From Lachnospiraceae bacterium (GTDB lineage: Bacteria > Bacillota > Clostridia > Lachnospirales > Lachnospiraceae), in the NCBI GenBank assembly GCA_902363555.1, contig CABJAM010000006.1, positions 79,854 to 143,853 on the forward strand: a stretch of DNA of 64,000 nt, given 5' to 3'. Shown piece after piece: positions 1 through 8,689 of this stretch (positions are counted from its first letter, which is position 1; each line of letters starts with the position of its first letter). A program made the translations under genes and the position numbers. The notes beneath the pieces were generated by a model that was not told the origin of the DNA, did not search any database, and was given only the letters and a program-made list of their open reading frames with translations.

Positions 1-1
1 C

Positions 2-487
2 GATATCTTTCAGAGGTCTTTGGTAGACATTTTTAGCGGACTTATAAAAAAATATGATATTGATCCGCAATATCTCCATTTGGAGATTACGGAGAGTGCC
101 TATGCAGAGTGTGGGAATCGGATAGGTAATACAATAGAGGAATTGCGAAAGTTAGGTTTCTCTATTGAGATGGACGATTTTGGAAGCGGATATTCTTCTT
201 TAAATTTGCTGAGCCAAATGTCATTGGATATTTTAAAACTGGATATGAAACTCGTCAAGAACGAAATGACGAAATCAATGGAGAAAAGCATTCTGAATGA
301 TATCATTAACATGGCTCATAGAATGAATCTGACCATAGTGGCAGAGGGAATAGAAACAAGGGAACAAATGAAACGATTACAGTCTCTGGGGTGTGATTAT
401 GCGCAGGGATATTTTTTCGCAAAGCCAATGCCTATTACGGAATTTGAAGAATTACTAAAAGGCCAGCGTAAGGAAGATATCCTATAA
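2..487 (+). CDS. EAL-domain c-di-GMP phosphodiesterase, 3' part only
   Basis: The reading frame is open from base 2, so the gene starts before the window. The visible 161 residues are the C-terminal half of an EAL domain, which hydrolyses cyclic di-GMP in the cytoplasm. Seen motifs: ITESA, DDFGSGYSSLNLL, LKLD, VAEGIET and QGYFFAKPMP, in the family order and spacing, so the active-site acidic residues of this half are kept. The EAL signature itself and any N-terminal sensor or GGDEF part are outside the window. A decayed GGDEF fragment follows within 100 bases, so cyclase and phosphodiesterase genes once lay together here. The identification as EAL is firm; activity cannot be judged from the fragment. 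Confidence 0.93.
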   Translation, partial: DIFQRSLVDIFSGLIKKYDIDPQYLHLEITESAYAECGNRIGNTIEELRKLGFSIEMDDFGSGYSSLNLLSQMSLDILKLDMKLVKNEMTKSMEKSILNDIINMAHRMNLTIVAEGIETREQMKRLQSLGCDYAQGYFFAKPMPITEFEELLKGQRKEDIL

Positions 488-579
488 GTGTTAAAATATG
501 GTTGTGAAGGTATTTCTGCGATTCTTATGAGTATATCGCTTCCGGAAAATCGGGCAGATGTTTTTGGAATAAAAATGGG

Positions 580-779
580 GCAAACCGTGACTATCTGGCA
601 GGAGTCCTAAATCGACGGAGTTTCAGTTTGCCATGAATTCCATTTGTAAGGATGATTATCCTCTGTCTGTGTGCCCTTTTGATCTGGATAATTAAAAAAG
701 GTCAATGATACGTATGGATATGATATGGGAGATACATTGCTTAAGTCTTTTATAAGTTTTCATAAGAAATACAGAAGTA
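580..779 (+). pseudogene. Decayed GGDEF (diguanylate cyclase) fragment
   Basis: This gap holds no open gene, but pieces of a GGDEF domain can be read in shifting frames: DYLAGVLNRRSF around 588-623 (the start of a GGDEF domain, usually D-LTG-NRR-F) and then FDLDN / KVNDTYGYDMGDTLLKSF around 678-750, with a frameshift and a stop between them. The same block in the intact cyclase just downstream reads CDLDNLKYINDTYGHSEGD. The GGDEF loop itself is missing. I infer an inactivated cyclase, perhaps once joined to the upstream EAL gene or a partial duplicate of the next gene. Bases 488-579 show nothing recognisable. Confidence 0.65.
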
Positions 780-795
780 GAAGGGAGGAAAAGAA

Positions 796-2961
796 ATGGA
801 TATTAGAATAACACACATTTTACGAATAAAAGAAAAGATAGGAACACTAATTTTTTGTTTCGTGTTGTTTTTGGCTTCGGTTTGTCCGATGACTGTATTT
901 GCAGCAGAGACAGGAAAGGAACAGAAGACAGTCCGAGTCGGTTACGTAAATGTGGCAGCCTATGAAGAAGGCGGAGAGGGCGAATATAAACGTGGATATG
1001 GTTATGAGTATCTTCAGAAGATATCATATATTACCGGCTGGAAGTATGAGTATGTCTATGGTTCCTTCAAAGAATGCTATGAAATGCTGGTAAATGGAGA
1101 TATTGATCTGTTTGGCAACGTATCCTATAAACCAGAGCGTGCGGAATTATTTGATTTCGCCTCCTACCCACAGGGAAAAGACACTTACCTGCTGTATACA
1201 ACGAAAAAACATATGAAACTGCTTAGTGGAAACATTCAGCAGATGAACGGGTGTAAAATTGGTGTAACGGTTGGGAGCTTTCAGGAAGGTTTGTTGATGG
1301 ACTGGATGGAGAACAATCATATCCAGGCAGAAGCCGTAAAGTTTGACGGTTATGACACCTTGATGTCTGCGCTGGATGCCGGGGAGTTGGATGCTATTGC
1401 CACCCCTGATCTTTCCAGCAGTTATGATTATCTGCCCATTATCAATATTGGATTCAGTGATTACTATTTTGCCGTCTCCAAGACCCGGCCTGATATTTTG
1501 GCAGAATTAAATGAAGCATTGTATGAGATTCAGAGCTCAGAGCTTGATTACAACAATCTGCTGGTCAGCCGGTATTATAAACAGATGACAAACACTCAGG
1601 TGTTAAGTAATAAAGAGGGCGAATGGCTGGCTGATCATGAAAATATACTTAGAATCGGATATCTTGACGATAACCTTCCTTATTCCACACAATTAGAGGA
1701 TGGGGAAATGGGCGGTGTTATGAAAACGATAGCTGATATGCTGGAGGAGAAATTTGGAATCCTGGTGGAAACAAAATGCTATAAGACGAGCAGGCAGTAT
1801 AAGGAAGCGTTGGAAAAGGGAGAAGTAGATGTAATCGGTCCCTTATACGGTGATTTCTATTTGGCAGAGCTGGAAAATTATGTTTTGACAAATGCGTTTT
1901 TTTCTACAATACCGGTTATTATTTATAAGCAGCTTGATTTTAATATAAACTGTGCAACAATTGCGGTGGCGAACGAAAGTCTGTTTCATGAAGAGGTTCT
2001 TCGCATATTGTATCCAGAAGCGGAGATATTGTTGTGTGATGGGATAGAGGGATGTCTGAATGCAGTTGCATCTGGGAAAGCAGACAGTACACTTGTTACC
2101 TCTGTGCGTCTGAATGTGTTAAGGAAGTACCCAGCAATGGAAAAACTTCAGTTTTCGGATACATCAGCGCCGGCAGAGATATGTCTGGCGACAACAAAAG
2201 ACAACAGGGTGGCGGCCGCTATTCTGAATAAAGGAATTACTTTATCTTCCGACAGATTGAATGGTGTAGTATTGGCGGAAAACTCTTATGTGAATAAAGT
2301 TGTAACGTTCAGTGATTTTGTCAAAGCACATATGACAGCAGTATTGAGTCTGGCTGGACTTATTATTCTGACTCTTTGCCTGATGCTTTACCGGATATCT
2401 ATTACCAGAAACAAATTGGAAGCAGCTTTGGAGAAAGTAAAGAAGGAAAAAGAGTATTCATATAAGCTGAAACTTTGTAATAATGAGTTGGAAGTTAAGG
2501 CGAACCAGGATGCTTTGACTCAGATTGGAAACAGACAGTTCTTTTTGGATAAAATGAGTGAATTACTGGCAGCAAATGAGAAGTTTATACTCTGTTATTG
2601 CGACCTGGATAACTTGAAATATATCAATGATACGTATGGACATTCGGAGGGCGATTACTATATTCGTAATTTTGTTGAAATTGTAAAGAGTCATATTCGA
2701 ACTGGAGATATTTTCGCCCGTATTGGAGGGGATGAGTTTTGTATCATACTTAGAGGTTGCAAGTATGCAACAGGGGAGAAAAAGATACGGCAGATGAAAG
2801 AGGTATTTCACAGTGATCATTCTAAGGAATATCCGAAGAATTTTTGCTGCGGAATTATTGAAGTGCAAGAGGAGCATAATGAGAATGACGTTATGAAACT
2901 ACTGGAACAGGCAGATGCGATGATGTACGAACAGAAAAAAGAATATAAGAAAATGTTCTAG
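796..2961 (+). CDS. Membrane diguanylate cyclase with two periplasmic solute-binding sensor domains
   Basis: The protein has 721 residues. A signal peptide or first membrane segment (about 17-36) is followed by two tandem bacterial extracellular solute-binding (SBP_bac_3-like) modules outside the cell (about 46-265 and 283-500), a membrane helix (about 515-537), a short coiled linker and a cytoplasmic GGDEF domain (about 580-715). The GGDEF signature is intact at residues 644-648, preceded by DNLKYINDTYGH and by RTGD five residues before the signature, the position of the product-inhibition I-site. It should make cyclic di-GMP from GTP in response to a small ligand, probably an amino acid, bound outside. 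The start follows a GGGAGG ribosome site. It stands alone between the EAL gene and the HPt/hybrid-kinase pair. The ligand is unknown. Confidence 0.92.
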   Translation: MDIRITHILRIKEKIGTLIFCFVLFLASVCPMTVFAAETGKEQKTVRVGYVNVAAYEEGGEGEYKRGYGYEYLQKISYITGWKYEYVYGSFKECYEMLVNGDIDLFGNVSYKPERAELFDFASYPQGKDTYLLYTTKKHMKLLSGNIQQMNGCKIGVTVGSFQEGLLMDWMENNHIQAEAVKFDGYDTLMSALDAGELDAIATPDLSSSYDYLPIINIGFSDYYFAVSKTRPDILAELNEALYEIQSSELDYNNLLVSRYYKQMTNTQVLSNKEGEWLADHENILRIGYLDDNLPYSTQLEDGEMGGVMKTIADMLEEKFGILVETKCYKTSRQYKEALEKGEVDVIGPLYGDFYLAELENYVLTNAFFSTIPVIIYKQLDFNINCATIAVANESLFHEEVLRILYPEAEILLCDGIEGCLNAVASGKADSTLVTSVRLNVLRKYPAMEKLQFSDTSAPAEICLATTKDNRVAAAILNKGITLSSDRLNGVVLAENSYVNKVVTFSDFVKAHMTAVLSLAGLIILTLCLMLYRISITRNKLEAALEKVKKEKEYSYKLKLCNNELEVKANQDALTQIGNRQFFLDKMSELLAANEKFILCYCDLDNLKYINDTYGHSEGDYYIRNFVEIVKSHIRTGDIFARIGGDEFCIILRGCKYATGEKKIRQMKEVFHSDHSKEYPKNFCCGIIEVQEEHNENDVMKLLEQADAMMYEQKKEYKKMF

Positions 2962-3294
2962 CATGAAAATTGTTAATGGAGTTCCGGTTTTTCAGTATGC
3001 TCTTTGCTAAGCTAATTATTAGATTATAATCGTGATTATCCCAAAATAGAAATCGAGAAAGGAAGTAGAGTACATGAAGATGAGAATTAGATCTAAAAAT
3101 TTGTAGGCAATAAAAAAATTGCCTCCAGTCGATTGAAATAAAATATAATCAATCGGCTTTGCTGCAAATTTTGAGCGATTTGTCGAGCATTTTTTGCAAA
3201 AAAACGGGTGATTTTTTAAATAGGTGTCTGAAAGCCTTATAAAATCAGAACTGAAGATTCCGAGAAGTTATTAAAAAAAGGAGGAATAATAATT
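2962..3294. other. Gene-free stretch with two small hairpins
   Basis: No gene is supported in these 333 bases. Two short inverted repeats are visible: AGGCAAT/ATTGCCT at 3105-3124, and TCGATTGA/TCAATCGG at 3129-3156. Neither has a clear T tract on the plus strand, though the A/T-rich loops make weak terminators possible. An AAGGAGGAATAAT ribosome site for the HPt gene closes the stretch. Confidence 0.4.
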
Positions 3295-3657
3295 ATGAAT
3301 CTAAAAGATTGTTATATGAAATTTGGCGGTGATTTTGATGAAGTTTTGGGTAGACTGCGTCGTGAACAAACCATTCAGAAATTTGTATATAAGTTCCTAG
3401 ACGATAAAAGTTTTTTCTTGTTTGAAGCGTCTATGGGAAATAAAGACTATGCCGAGGCTCTTAGAGCTGTTCATACACTCAAAGGAATTTGTCAGAACCT
3501 TTCTTTTACCAGACTGTTTGAAAGTAGTAGTTTGGTAACAAAAGCATTAAAAGAAAACGATTGGAATACGGCTGCCGAAATGATGCCAAAATTATCAAAG
3601 GATTACCATGAAATAATCAATGTTATTAAAAATTTTAAGAATTCTAAGGAGGAATAA
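3295..3657 (+). CDS. Free-standing HPt phosphotransfer protein
   Basis: A small cytoplasmic four-helix protein of 120 residues that relays phosphate between receiver domains. The HTLKG motif at residues 60-64 places the phospho-accepting histidine at H60, with hydrophobic helices before and after as in Hpt domains. The start has an AAAGGAGGA ribosome site. It ends only 5 bases before the hybrid kinase gene, so the two are cotranscribed and form one phosphorelay: the kinase has two receivers but no Hpt domain of its own, and this protein supplies one. The final output (a cyclase, phosphodiesterase or transcription factor) is not identified. Confidence 0.9.
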   Translation: MNLKDCYMKFGGDFDEVLGRLRREQTIQKFVYKFLDDKSFFLFEASMGNKDYAEALRAVHTLKGICQNLSFTRLFESSSLVTKALKENDWNTAAEMMPKLSKDYHEIINVIKNFKNSKEE

Positions 3658-3662
3658 CATCA

Positions 3663-6224
3663 ATGGGAAACAGTAAAAAAAAGCATTCTGTAACACATTT
3701 TCTAATAGGCAGTTTTATTGGGCTCATTGTCTTTAGTATTATGGTTTTCGGTATGCTCGGAATTTATATGAGTCGAAAAAGCAACAAGGCTATTAATGAG
3801 ATTGGTCAGATTTATATGTCTGGAATGAACGAACAAATGTCCAGACACTTTCAAAATGTCATTCAATTACGTTTTGATCAGGTCAGCGGCATTGTTTCTG
3901 TTGTCTCAGCAGATAATAACGATAAAGAAAAGTTATATGAGGAACTTGTTTACAGGACGAAGGTCAGGAACTTTGACTATTTAGCACTTTGTTCTACTGA
4001 GGGAGATTTTCAAACTCTTTATGGACAATCAATACAACCACTGAACCCAGAGCCCTTTGTAGAAGCATTAGTACGAGGAGAACAAAGAGTCGCTTTAGGT
4101 AGTGATTCTGCCGGAAATATAGTGGTATTGTTTGGCGTTGATGCCACTGATTACCCTATGCAGGATGGAAGTATGAGCACTGGACTGGTAGCGGCCGTCC
4201 CACTGGAGTACATCATTGATTTCCTTTCCTTAGAGAAGGAAGAGCAGCTGATATATTATCATATTATCAGGCCAGACGGTAGTTTTGTAATACAGAACGA
4301 CAACACTGAGTTGTGGTATTTCTTTGAACAACTACAAAAGCAGCTTAATGCTACAGCAAATGAGCTATCTGTAGAAAATTCTATTAAAAAATTTGGTGCT
4401 GCACTAAAGAATCATGACGAATATGGTACAACATTTGAAGTGAATGGTGAAACACTTCAAATATATGGTAAACCATTACCCTGTTCCGAGTGGTATTTAG
4501 TATCGGTAATGCCTTATAGTATATTGAGCAAAAATGTGGAAGCTCTGGGAAAACTGCGCATGTTTATGGTAGGATTGTCCTGTGCTTCTATCTTGATTTT
4601 TCTATCATTGATTTTTATTCGGTATTTCTTCATACTCCGTTCTCAGATGCATGAACTGGAGAAGGCCCGGCAGGGAGCTCTTGAAGCGAACAAAGCCAAA
4701 AGTGAATTTTTAGCAAATATGAGCCATGATATCCGTACACCCATGAATGCAATTGTAGGCATGGCTGCGATTGCCACAGCCCACATAGATGACCGGGAAC
4801 AACTACAGAATTGTCTTAGAAAAATCACATTATCTAGTAAACACCTATTAGGGTTGATTAATGATGTTTTAGATATGTCCAAAATTGAAAGTGGAAAATT
4901 GACTTTAACAACAGAGCAGATTTCTTTAAAAGAGGTTATAGAAGGGATTGTTAGCATTGTACAGCCACAAATAAAATCAAAAAAGCAATCCTTTGACATA
5001 CATGTAGAAAATATCTTAACTGAGAATGTTTGGTGCGATGGTGTTCGTTTGAATCAGGTTTTGTTAAACCTTTTATCTAACGCAACTAAATATACACTGG
5101 AGGGCGGTTCCATACGATTGTTCCTCTCAGAAGAAAATTCTCCGAAGGGAGAAAACTATGTTCGAATTCATATCACTGTTAAAGATAATGGAATTGGCAT
5201 GTCGCCAGAATATCTGGAAAAAATATATGAATCCTATAGTCGGGCGGATGGAGCCAGAATACATAAAACAGAGGGTGCCGGTTTGGGAATGGCGATAACT
5301 AAGCATATTGTGGATGCAATGGAAGGAACCATAGATATACAAAGTGAGCTTGGTGTAGGTACCGAATTTCTTCTCACGTTTGATTTTGAGAAAGCGGTTG
5401 TAATGGATATGGATATGGTTCTTCCATCCTGGAATATGCTCGTGGTTGATGATGATGAATTATTATGTGAGACAGCCACGGACGCGCTAAAATCTATCGG
5501 AATAAAAGCCGAATGGACATTAAGCGGAGAAAAGGCGATAGAACTGGTAAACCAACACCATAAAAAGAGAGATGATTATCAAATCATTCTATTGGATTGG
5601 AAATTGCCTGGCATGAATGGGATTCAGGTTGCAAAAGAAATCAGACGTAATTTAGGGGATGGAGTACCGATTCTGCTGATTTCTGCATATGACTGGAGTG
5701 AATTTGAAGCGGAGGCCCGTGAAGCAGGTATTGATGGTTTTATTTCCAAGCCGCTTTTTAAATCTACGCTGTATCATGCTTTGTGTCAGTATATGGACAT
5801 TGAAACAGAAAATGACCAGACATTGGATCAAAATATTGATCTATCCGGACGGCGTATCCTGCTTGCCGAGGATAATGAGCTTAACTGGGAAGTGGCAAGA
5901 GAATTGTTATCAGATTTAGGCGTAGAGCTGGATTGGGCAGAGGATGGCCAGATCTGTCTGGACAAGTTCCAAAGTTCACCAGATGGTTATTACGATGCCA
6001 TACTTATGGACATACGAATGCCGCATATGACAGGATATGAGGCCACAAAATCAATTCGGGGGCTGAATCATCCCGATGCCTTAACCATTCCAATTATTGC
6101 TATGAGTGCAGATGCTTTTTCTGACGACATACAGAATTGCTTGGAATGTGGTATGAATGCCCATATAGCAAAGCCGATTGATGTCATTGAATTGACTCGT
6201 ATATTAAAAAGATATTTATCATAA
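3663..6224 (+). CDS. Hybrid sensor histidine kinase with two receiver domains
   Basis: The protein has 853 residues: membrane helix (about 12-34), an extracellular sensor of some 260 residues (Cache-like by layout), second membrane helix (about 297-322), HisKA with phospho-histidine H355 in NMSHDIRTPMN, a HATPase domain (N box LLNLLSNATKYT, G1 DNGIGMS, G2 GAGLGM), then receivers REC1 (phospho-aspartate D645 in LLDWKLPG) and REC2 (D783 in LMDIRMPH). Both receivers keep the acidic pocket and the conserved lysine, so both could be phosphorylated. An AAGGAGGAATAAC ribosome site overlaps the end of the HPt gene. There is no DNA-binding output, so phosphate probably leaves through the adjacent HPt protein. 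The signal is unknown. Confidence 0.93.
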   Translation: MGNSKKKHSVTHFLIGSFIGLIVFSIMVFGMLGIYMSRKSNKAINEIGQIYMSGMNEQMSRHFQNVIQLRFDQVSGIVSVVSADNNDKEKLYEELVYRTKVRNFDYLALCSTEGDFQTLYGQSIQPLNPEPFVEALVRGEQRVALGSDSAGNIVVLFGVDATDYPMQDGSMSTGLVAAVPLEYIIDFLSLEKEEQLIYYHIIRPDGSFVIQNDNTELWYFFEQLQKQLNATANELSVENSIKKFGAALKNHDEYGTTFEVNGETLQIYGKPLPCSEWYLVSVMPYSILSKNVEALGKLRMFMVGLSCASILIFLSLIFIRYFFILRSQMHELEKARQGALEANKAKSEFLANMSHDIRTPMNAIVGMAAIATAHIDDREQLQNCLRKITLSSKHLLGLINDVLDMSKIESGKLTLTTEQISLKEVIEGIVSIVQPQIKSKKQSFDIHVENILTENVWCDGVRLNQVLLNLLSNATKYTLEGGSIRLFLSEENSPKGENYVRIHITVKDNGIGMSPEYLEKIYESYSRADGARIHKTEGAGLGMAITKHIVDAMEGTIDIQSELGVGTEFLLTFDFEKAVVMDMDMVLPSWNMLVVDDDELLCETATDALKSIGIKAEWTLSGEKAIELVNQHHKKRDDYQIILLDWKLPGMNGIQVAKEIRRNLGDGVPILLISAYDWSEFEAEAREAGIDGFISKPLFKSTLYHALCQYMDIETENDQTLDQNIDLSGRRILLAEDNELNWEVARELLSDLGVELDWAEDGQICLDKFQSSPDGYYDAILMDIRMPHMTGYEATKSIRGLNHPDALTIPIIAMSADAFSDDIQNCLECGMNAHIAKPIDVIELTRILKRYLS

Positions 6225-6314
6225 AGTTATCTCTAAAAGCGCCTGTCCGAGGGCACTCGTTTTTATATTTATTATCACTATCTACTTAATTAACGGTGTA
6301 TATACCGTCACAAC

Positions 6315-6355
6315 AGGAAATATTGTGGCTCAATTAGTGGGCTACAATATTTCCT
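6315..6355 (+). terminator. 12-bp inverted repeat after the hybrid kinase
   Basis: AGGAAATATTGT (6315-6326) pairs perfectly with ACAATATTTCCT (6344-6355). It lies 90 bases after the kinase stop and is the natural candidate for its transcription end, but it lacks a run of T, so an intrinsic terminator is only inferred. Confidence 0.45.
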
Positions 6356-6529
6356 ATTTATATCCAAAGAATAAAGCACCATATTCGACATGCTTGATGA
6401 AGATAGCAACATTATGCAAGAAAACGAGATATGCATCAACTATAATGTTATAATTGGAATGATTTTGTGGAGGTAACTTATGGATATCTCTGCAGCAGGT
6501 TTGTTTTTGACTAAAAACTTAATATAGAG

Positions 6530-6634
6530 GTATTAACACAGACAGGAATGATAGAAAATTTATGCCTCCATTTTCATGATTACTATGGATTAGGCTATAT
6601 AGAAAGTGGAAGCCGACGGAGTTTTCTATTTTAG
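6530..6634 (+). pseudogene. Possible remnant of an AraC-type regulator N-terminus
   Basis: In one frame the bases read VLTQTG followed by LHFHDYYGLGYIESGSRR and then a stop. H-HDYY-GYI-SG is the pattern of the cupin-type N-terminal domain of AraC-family regulators. No start codon with a ribosome site precedes it and no DNA-binding domain follows in frame. This is a short fragment and the assignment is tentative. Confidence 0.35.
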
Positions 6635-6738
6635 TAACGGAGGAACTATTTGAAGCAGTATGGGGCGAAAAATGCACGGATAACAATAATACTGTTATGA
6701 CTTATATCGTTCGGCTCAGAGATTCAATTTTTGCATAG
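6628..6738 (+). pseudogene. Remnant of an OmpR-type response regulator C-terminus
   Basis: A 36-codon open stretch ending in TAG reads VTEELFEAVWGEKC, then DNNNTVMTYIVRLRDSIF. This is the recognition-helix part of a winged-helix domain: compare YESVWDEPYF and NSTVMVHIRKLRVKI in the intact regulator at 16825-17541. No receiver domain or start is present, so this is a relic. It may be left from recombination between response-regulator loci. Confidence 0.6.
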
Positions 6739-6794
6739 CATAGAAGGAATTTAAAGAAATAAAATAGCTGATTGAAAAGGTTTTCTGGCAAAGC

Positions 6795-6833
6795 ACAAGA
6801 TGCCTGTCTGCGATTTACAGACAGGCATCTTGT
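6795..6833. repeat. Perfect 16-bp inverted repeat
   Basis: ACAAGATGCCTGTCTG (6795-6810) and its exact complement (6818-6833) enclose a 7-base loop. The hairpin would be very stable but has no T tract on either side. It could end transcription of the decayed regulator or be an element end. The rest of 6834-7073 holds only the direct repeats listed next. Confidence 0.6.
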
Positions 6834-6944
6834 ACGTGTAAGGCTAATCGGAATTGCGCTGCATTGGGGATTGGCTTTTACTCACAATGATTTTTTAGTA
6901 TAAAGAAAACCTAAATTTAAATCCATCACTTTATGAGAGGTGAG

Positions 6945-6983
6945 TTTAGAATTGTTAAGAATTATTTAAGGAAGCATTTAAGA
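6945..6983 (+). promoter_or_regulatory. Phased direct repeats, probable response-regulator site
   Basis: Four hexamers of the pattern TTWAGR stand at 6945 (TTTAGA), 6955 (TTAAGA), 6966 (TTAAGG) and 6978 (TTAAGA), spaced 10-12 bases, about one helix turn. Such tandem hexamers are the usual binding pattern of OmpR/PhoB/VanR-type regulators. A near copy with the same 10 and 11 spacing lies at 8327-8353 and a looser one at 8690-8717. The site is about 100 bases upstream of the acetyltransferase gene. Confidence 0.5.
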
Positions 6984-7082
6984 TTATATGAAATAATAAA
7001 TTTCAAACTGTTGTATAAAGAAAAGGAACAAAATAAAGAAGTATTTTAAAATTCGGAGTATGGAGGAGGAGGTGTGCAAATC

Positions 7083-7601
7083 ATGAAACAAATTGTAGAA
7101 TTAATCCCTATTAAAGAAAATGACAAAGAATGGTTTATTAAGGATTTACAGAAAGCTTTTCGCATTGCAGTGATAGAAGAATATGGAGAACAGGAAGGAG
7201 AAATCATTCCAAGAGAAGATATTGAAAAGTCTATGGATACAAAAGGAGCGGAGACATTCCATATTGTATTAAATGGAAAAACTGTTGGAGGTGTTGTCGT
7301 TGTTATAGATGAAAAAACACAGCATAATTCGTTGGATCTGTTATTTGTCAGACAAGTAAGCCATAGTCGGGGAATCGGACATGCTGTATGGAAGAAGATA
7401 GAACAAAGATATCCGAAAACGAAAGTGTGGGAAACTATAACCCCTTATTTTGAAAAACGGAATATTCACTTTTATGTGAACAAATGTGGCTTCCATATTG
7501 TGGAATTTTTCAATTCCCATCACAGGGATGCTTGTATGACAGATGATTCAATCCCGGGCAGTAATGAGTTTTTTCGATTTGAAAAGGCTATGGATAAGTA
7601 G
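7083..7601 (+). CDS. GNAT-family N-acetyltransferase
   Basis: A 172-residue cytoplasmic protein with the GNAT fold: a central strand with GKTVGGVVVVID, the acetyl-CoA loop region SHSRGIGHAVWKKIE (a form of R/Q-x-x-G-x-G/A), and the C-terminal NKCGF motif before the last strand. It should transfer an acetyl group from acetyl-CoA to an amine; the substrate is unknown. I chose ATG 7083, ten bases after a GGAGGAGGAGG ribosome site; an in-frame GTG at 7074 is too close to it. It leads a short run with the lipoprotein gene 17 bases downstream and has the phased direct repeats upstream. Confidence 0.85.
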   Translation: MKQIVELIPIKENDKEWFIKDLQKAFRIAVIEEYGEQEGEIIPREDIEKSMDTKGAETFHIVLNGKTVGGVVVVIDEKTQHNSLDLLFVRQVSHSRGIGHAVWKKIEQRYPKTKVWETITPYFEKRNIHFYVNKCGFHIVEFFNSHHRDACMTDDSIPGSNEFFRFEKAMDK

Positions 7602-7618
7602 AAAACTAGAGGTATTGC

Positions 7619-8116
7619 ATGGGTAAAAACATTCATCATATAGTATGCTTTGTTATATTATTGTCATGTCTGTCGGCTTGCAATAAACAATCGAAAGATA
7701 ATATGGATGTAGTGAGGCTAGAGAGGTTCTATGGACAGGAAAAAGTTGATGAAATAAAAGAAAAGTGCGAAGATGAAAATCAAATAAATGTAGCTGAGAC
7801 ACTTATTGAAAGAGCCCGGGAAGTATTATCTTATACAGGTTCTAAAGATGAGGCTGATAGAAAAGGTGTGGGTGCATTAGATCGATATTATGTATTTCAT
7901 GGTGAGTATATCGGAATAGAATCAGCAGATGTTAATATAGAACTGCTTACAACAAAACAGGAACATAATAAGGGATATATTTGGATTAAATATTCAGCAG
8001 CTTATTATGATAAGGAGAATCGTTTAATTACTGCCAGTTTTGATGTTCCATCACGTTGGGAAATTGAATTGGAAAACAATGACTGGATTGTTACAAAGGT
8101 TGAGGAACATCCATAA
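7619..8116 (+). CDS. Small lipoprotein of unknown function
   Basis: The 165-residue product begins with a signal peptide ending in a lipobox, LSAC, with the lipidated cysteine at residue 21. The mature part is charged and probably helix/strand mixed, ending in a strand-rich block (YIWIKYSAAYYDKENR and onward) like small extracellular lipoproteins that carry a conserved C-terminal beta domain. AGAGGTATTGC precedes the ATG. It lies 17 bases after the acetyltransferase and is probably cotranscribed. I do not recognise the family. Confidence 0.75.
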   Translation: MGKNIHHIVCFVILLSCLSACNKQSKDNMDVVRLERFYGQEKVDEIKEKCEDENQINVAETLIERAREVLSYTGSKDEADRKGVGALDRYYVFHGEYIGIESADVNIELLTTKQEHNKGYIWIKYSAAYYDKENRLITASFDVPSRWEIELENNDWIVTKVEEHP

Positions 8117-8187
8117 TTGAAATTCATTAACACTTAAATTACAGGGTCAAAAAGACATGCAATGGAATTATAGTGTGGAGAATATGT

Positions 8188-8265
8188 ATGAATATATGTT
8201 TCAAGTTAGCGGCACTTGTAATAGGTGCTGCTTTTTGTTGGTATACATTGCATAGAGAGTTCTAG
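8188..8265 (+). CDS. 25-residue putative membrane peptide
   Basis: A short open frame reads as a basic start, a hydrophobic core (LAALVIGAAFCWYTL) and a charged end, consistent with a single membrane helix. A TGTGGAG sequence lies 8 bases ahead of the ATG. The frame is short enough to be chance. The hydrophobic core resembles the N-terminus of the next small protein at 8431, which supports a family of small membrane proteins here. Confidence 0.35.
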   Translation: MNICFKLAALVIGAAFCWYTLHREF

Positions 8266-8326
8266 AAGAAAAATTTTGCCGGTGTTCTGTGTATGCACAA
8301 CGCCAAAGTATTTTGCTGAGGTAAGT

Positions 8327-8353
8327 TTTAGATTTGTTAAGATTCATTTCAGG
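8327..8353 (+). promoter_or_regulatory. Phased direct repeats, copy 2
   Basis: TTTAGA (8327), TTAAGA (8337) and TTCAGG (8348) repeat the order and the 10/11 spacing of the site at 6945-6971. They lie about 80 bases before the small membrane-protein gene at 8431. This is read as an operator or activator site for an OmpR-type regulator, possibly the one encoded at 16825. Confidence 0.5.
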
Positions 8354-8430
8354 ATATATTCAACACCTTTTGAGATAATGTGGATACTCATTGAATGAAA
8401 GGGGGTAATTGAATCAGCGGAAATAGTAAG

Positions 8431-8667
8431 ATGCTTGTTTTGGCAGCATTTGTCATATTGAACTTTACTGTCAATACCTTAAATACACTAATTCAGAATA
8501 AAGAGATGATTAGATATGAATCTGCATCATCGGAAACAGAAGCAGAAAAAGATACGGCGGATGAGAAAAAGAGCCAACCGGGAGCAGGCCAGGTTTTAAA
8601 GGACATCAAAAGACTCAATAGAAAAAGTATGACATTTGATTTCTATAAACGATGTAAAAAAGACTAA
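8431..8667 (+). CDS. Small membrane-anchored protein
   Basis: A 78-residue product with one N-terminal membrane helix (about 1-22), then a polar acidic-basic tail that should lie outside the cell or in the wall. ATG 8431 has no good ribosome site. A strong one, AAGGGGG, sits at about 8399-8405, well placed for a TTG at 8409, but that frame stops after five codons, so the true N-terminus may have been lost by a small frameshift. It lies between two sites of the phased direct repeats. No family is recognised. Confidence 0.5.
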   Translation: MLVLAAFVILNFTVNTLNTLIQNKEMIRYESASSETEAEKDTADEKKSQPGAGQVLKDIKRLNRKSMTFDFYKRCKKD

Positions 8668-8689
8668 AGGAGGAGACGGTTTATATTTG

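Noticed and set aside
741..767. TTAAGT/ATAAGT/ATAAGA at 10-11 base steps as another regulator site
   Set aside because: These bases are the decayed GGDEF coding sequence (LLKSFISFHKK), which explains the pattern.
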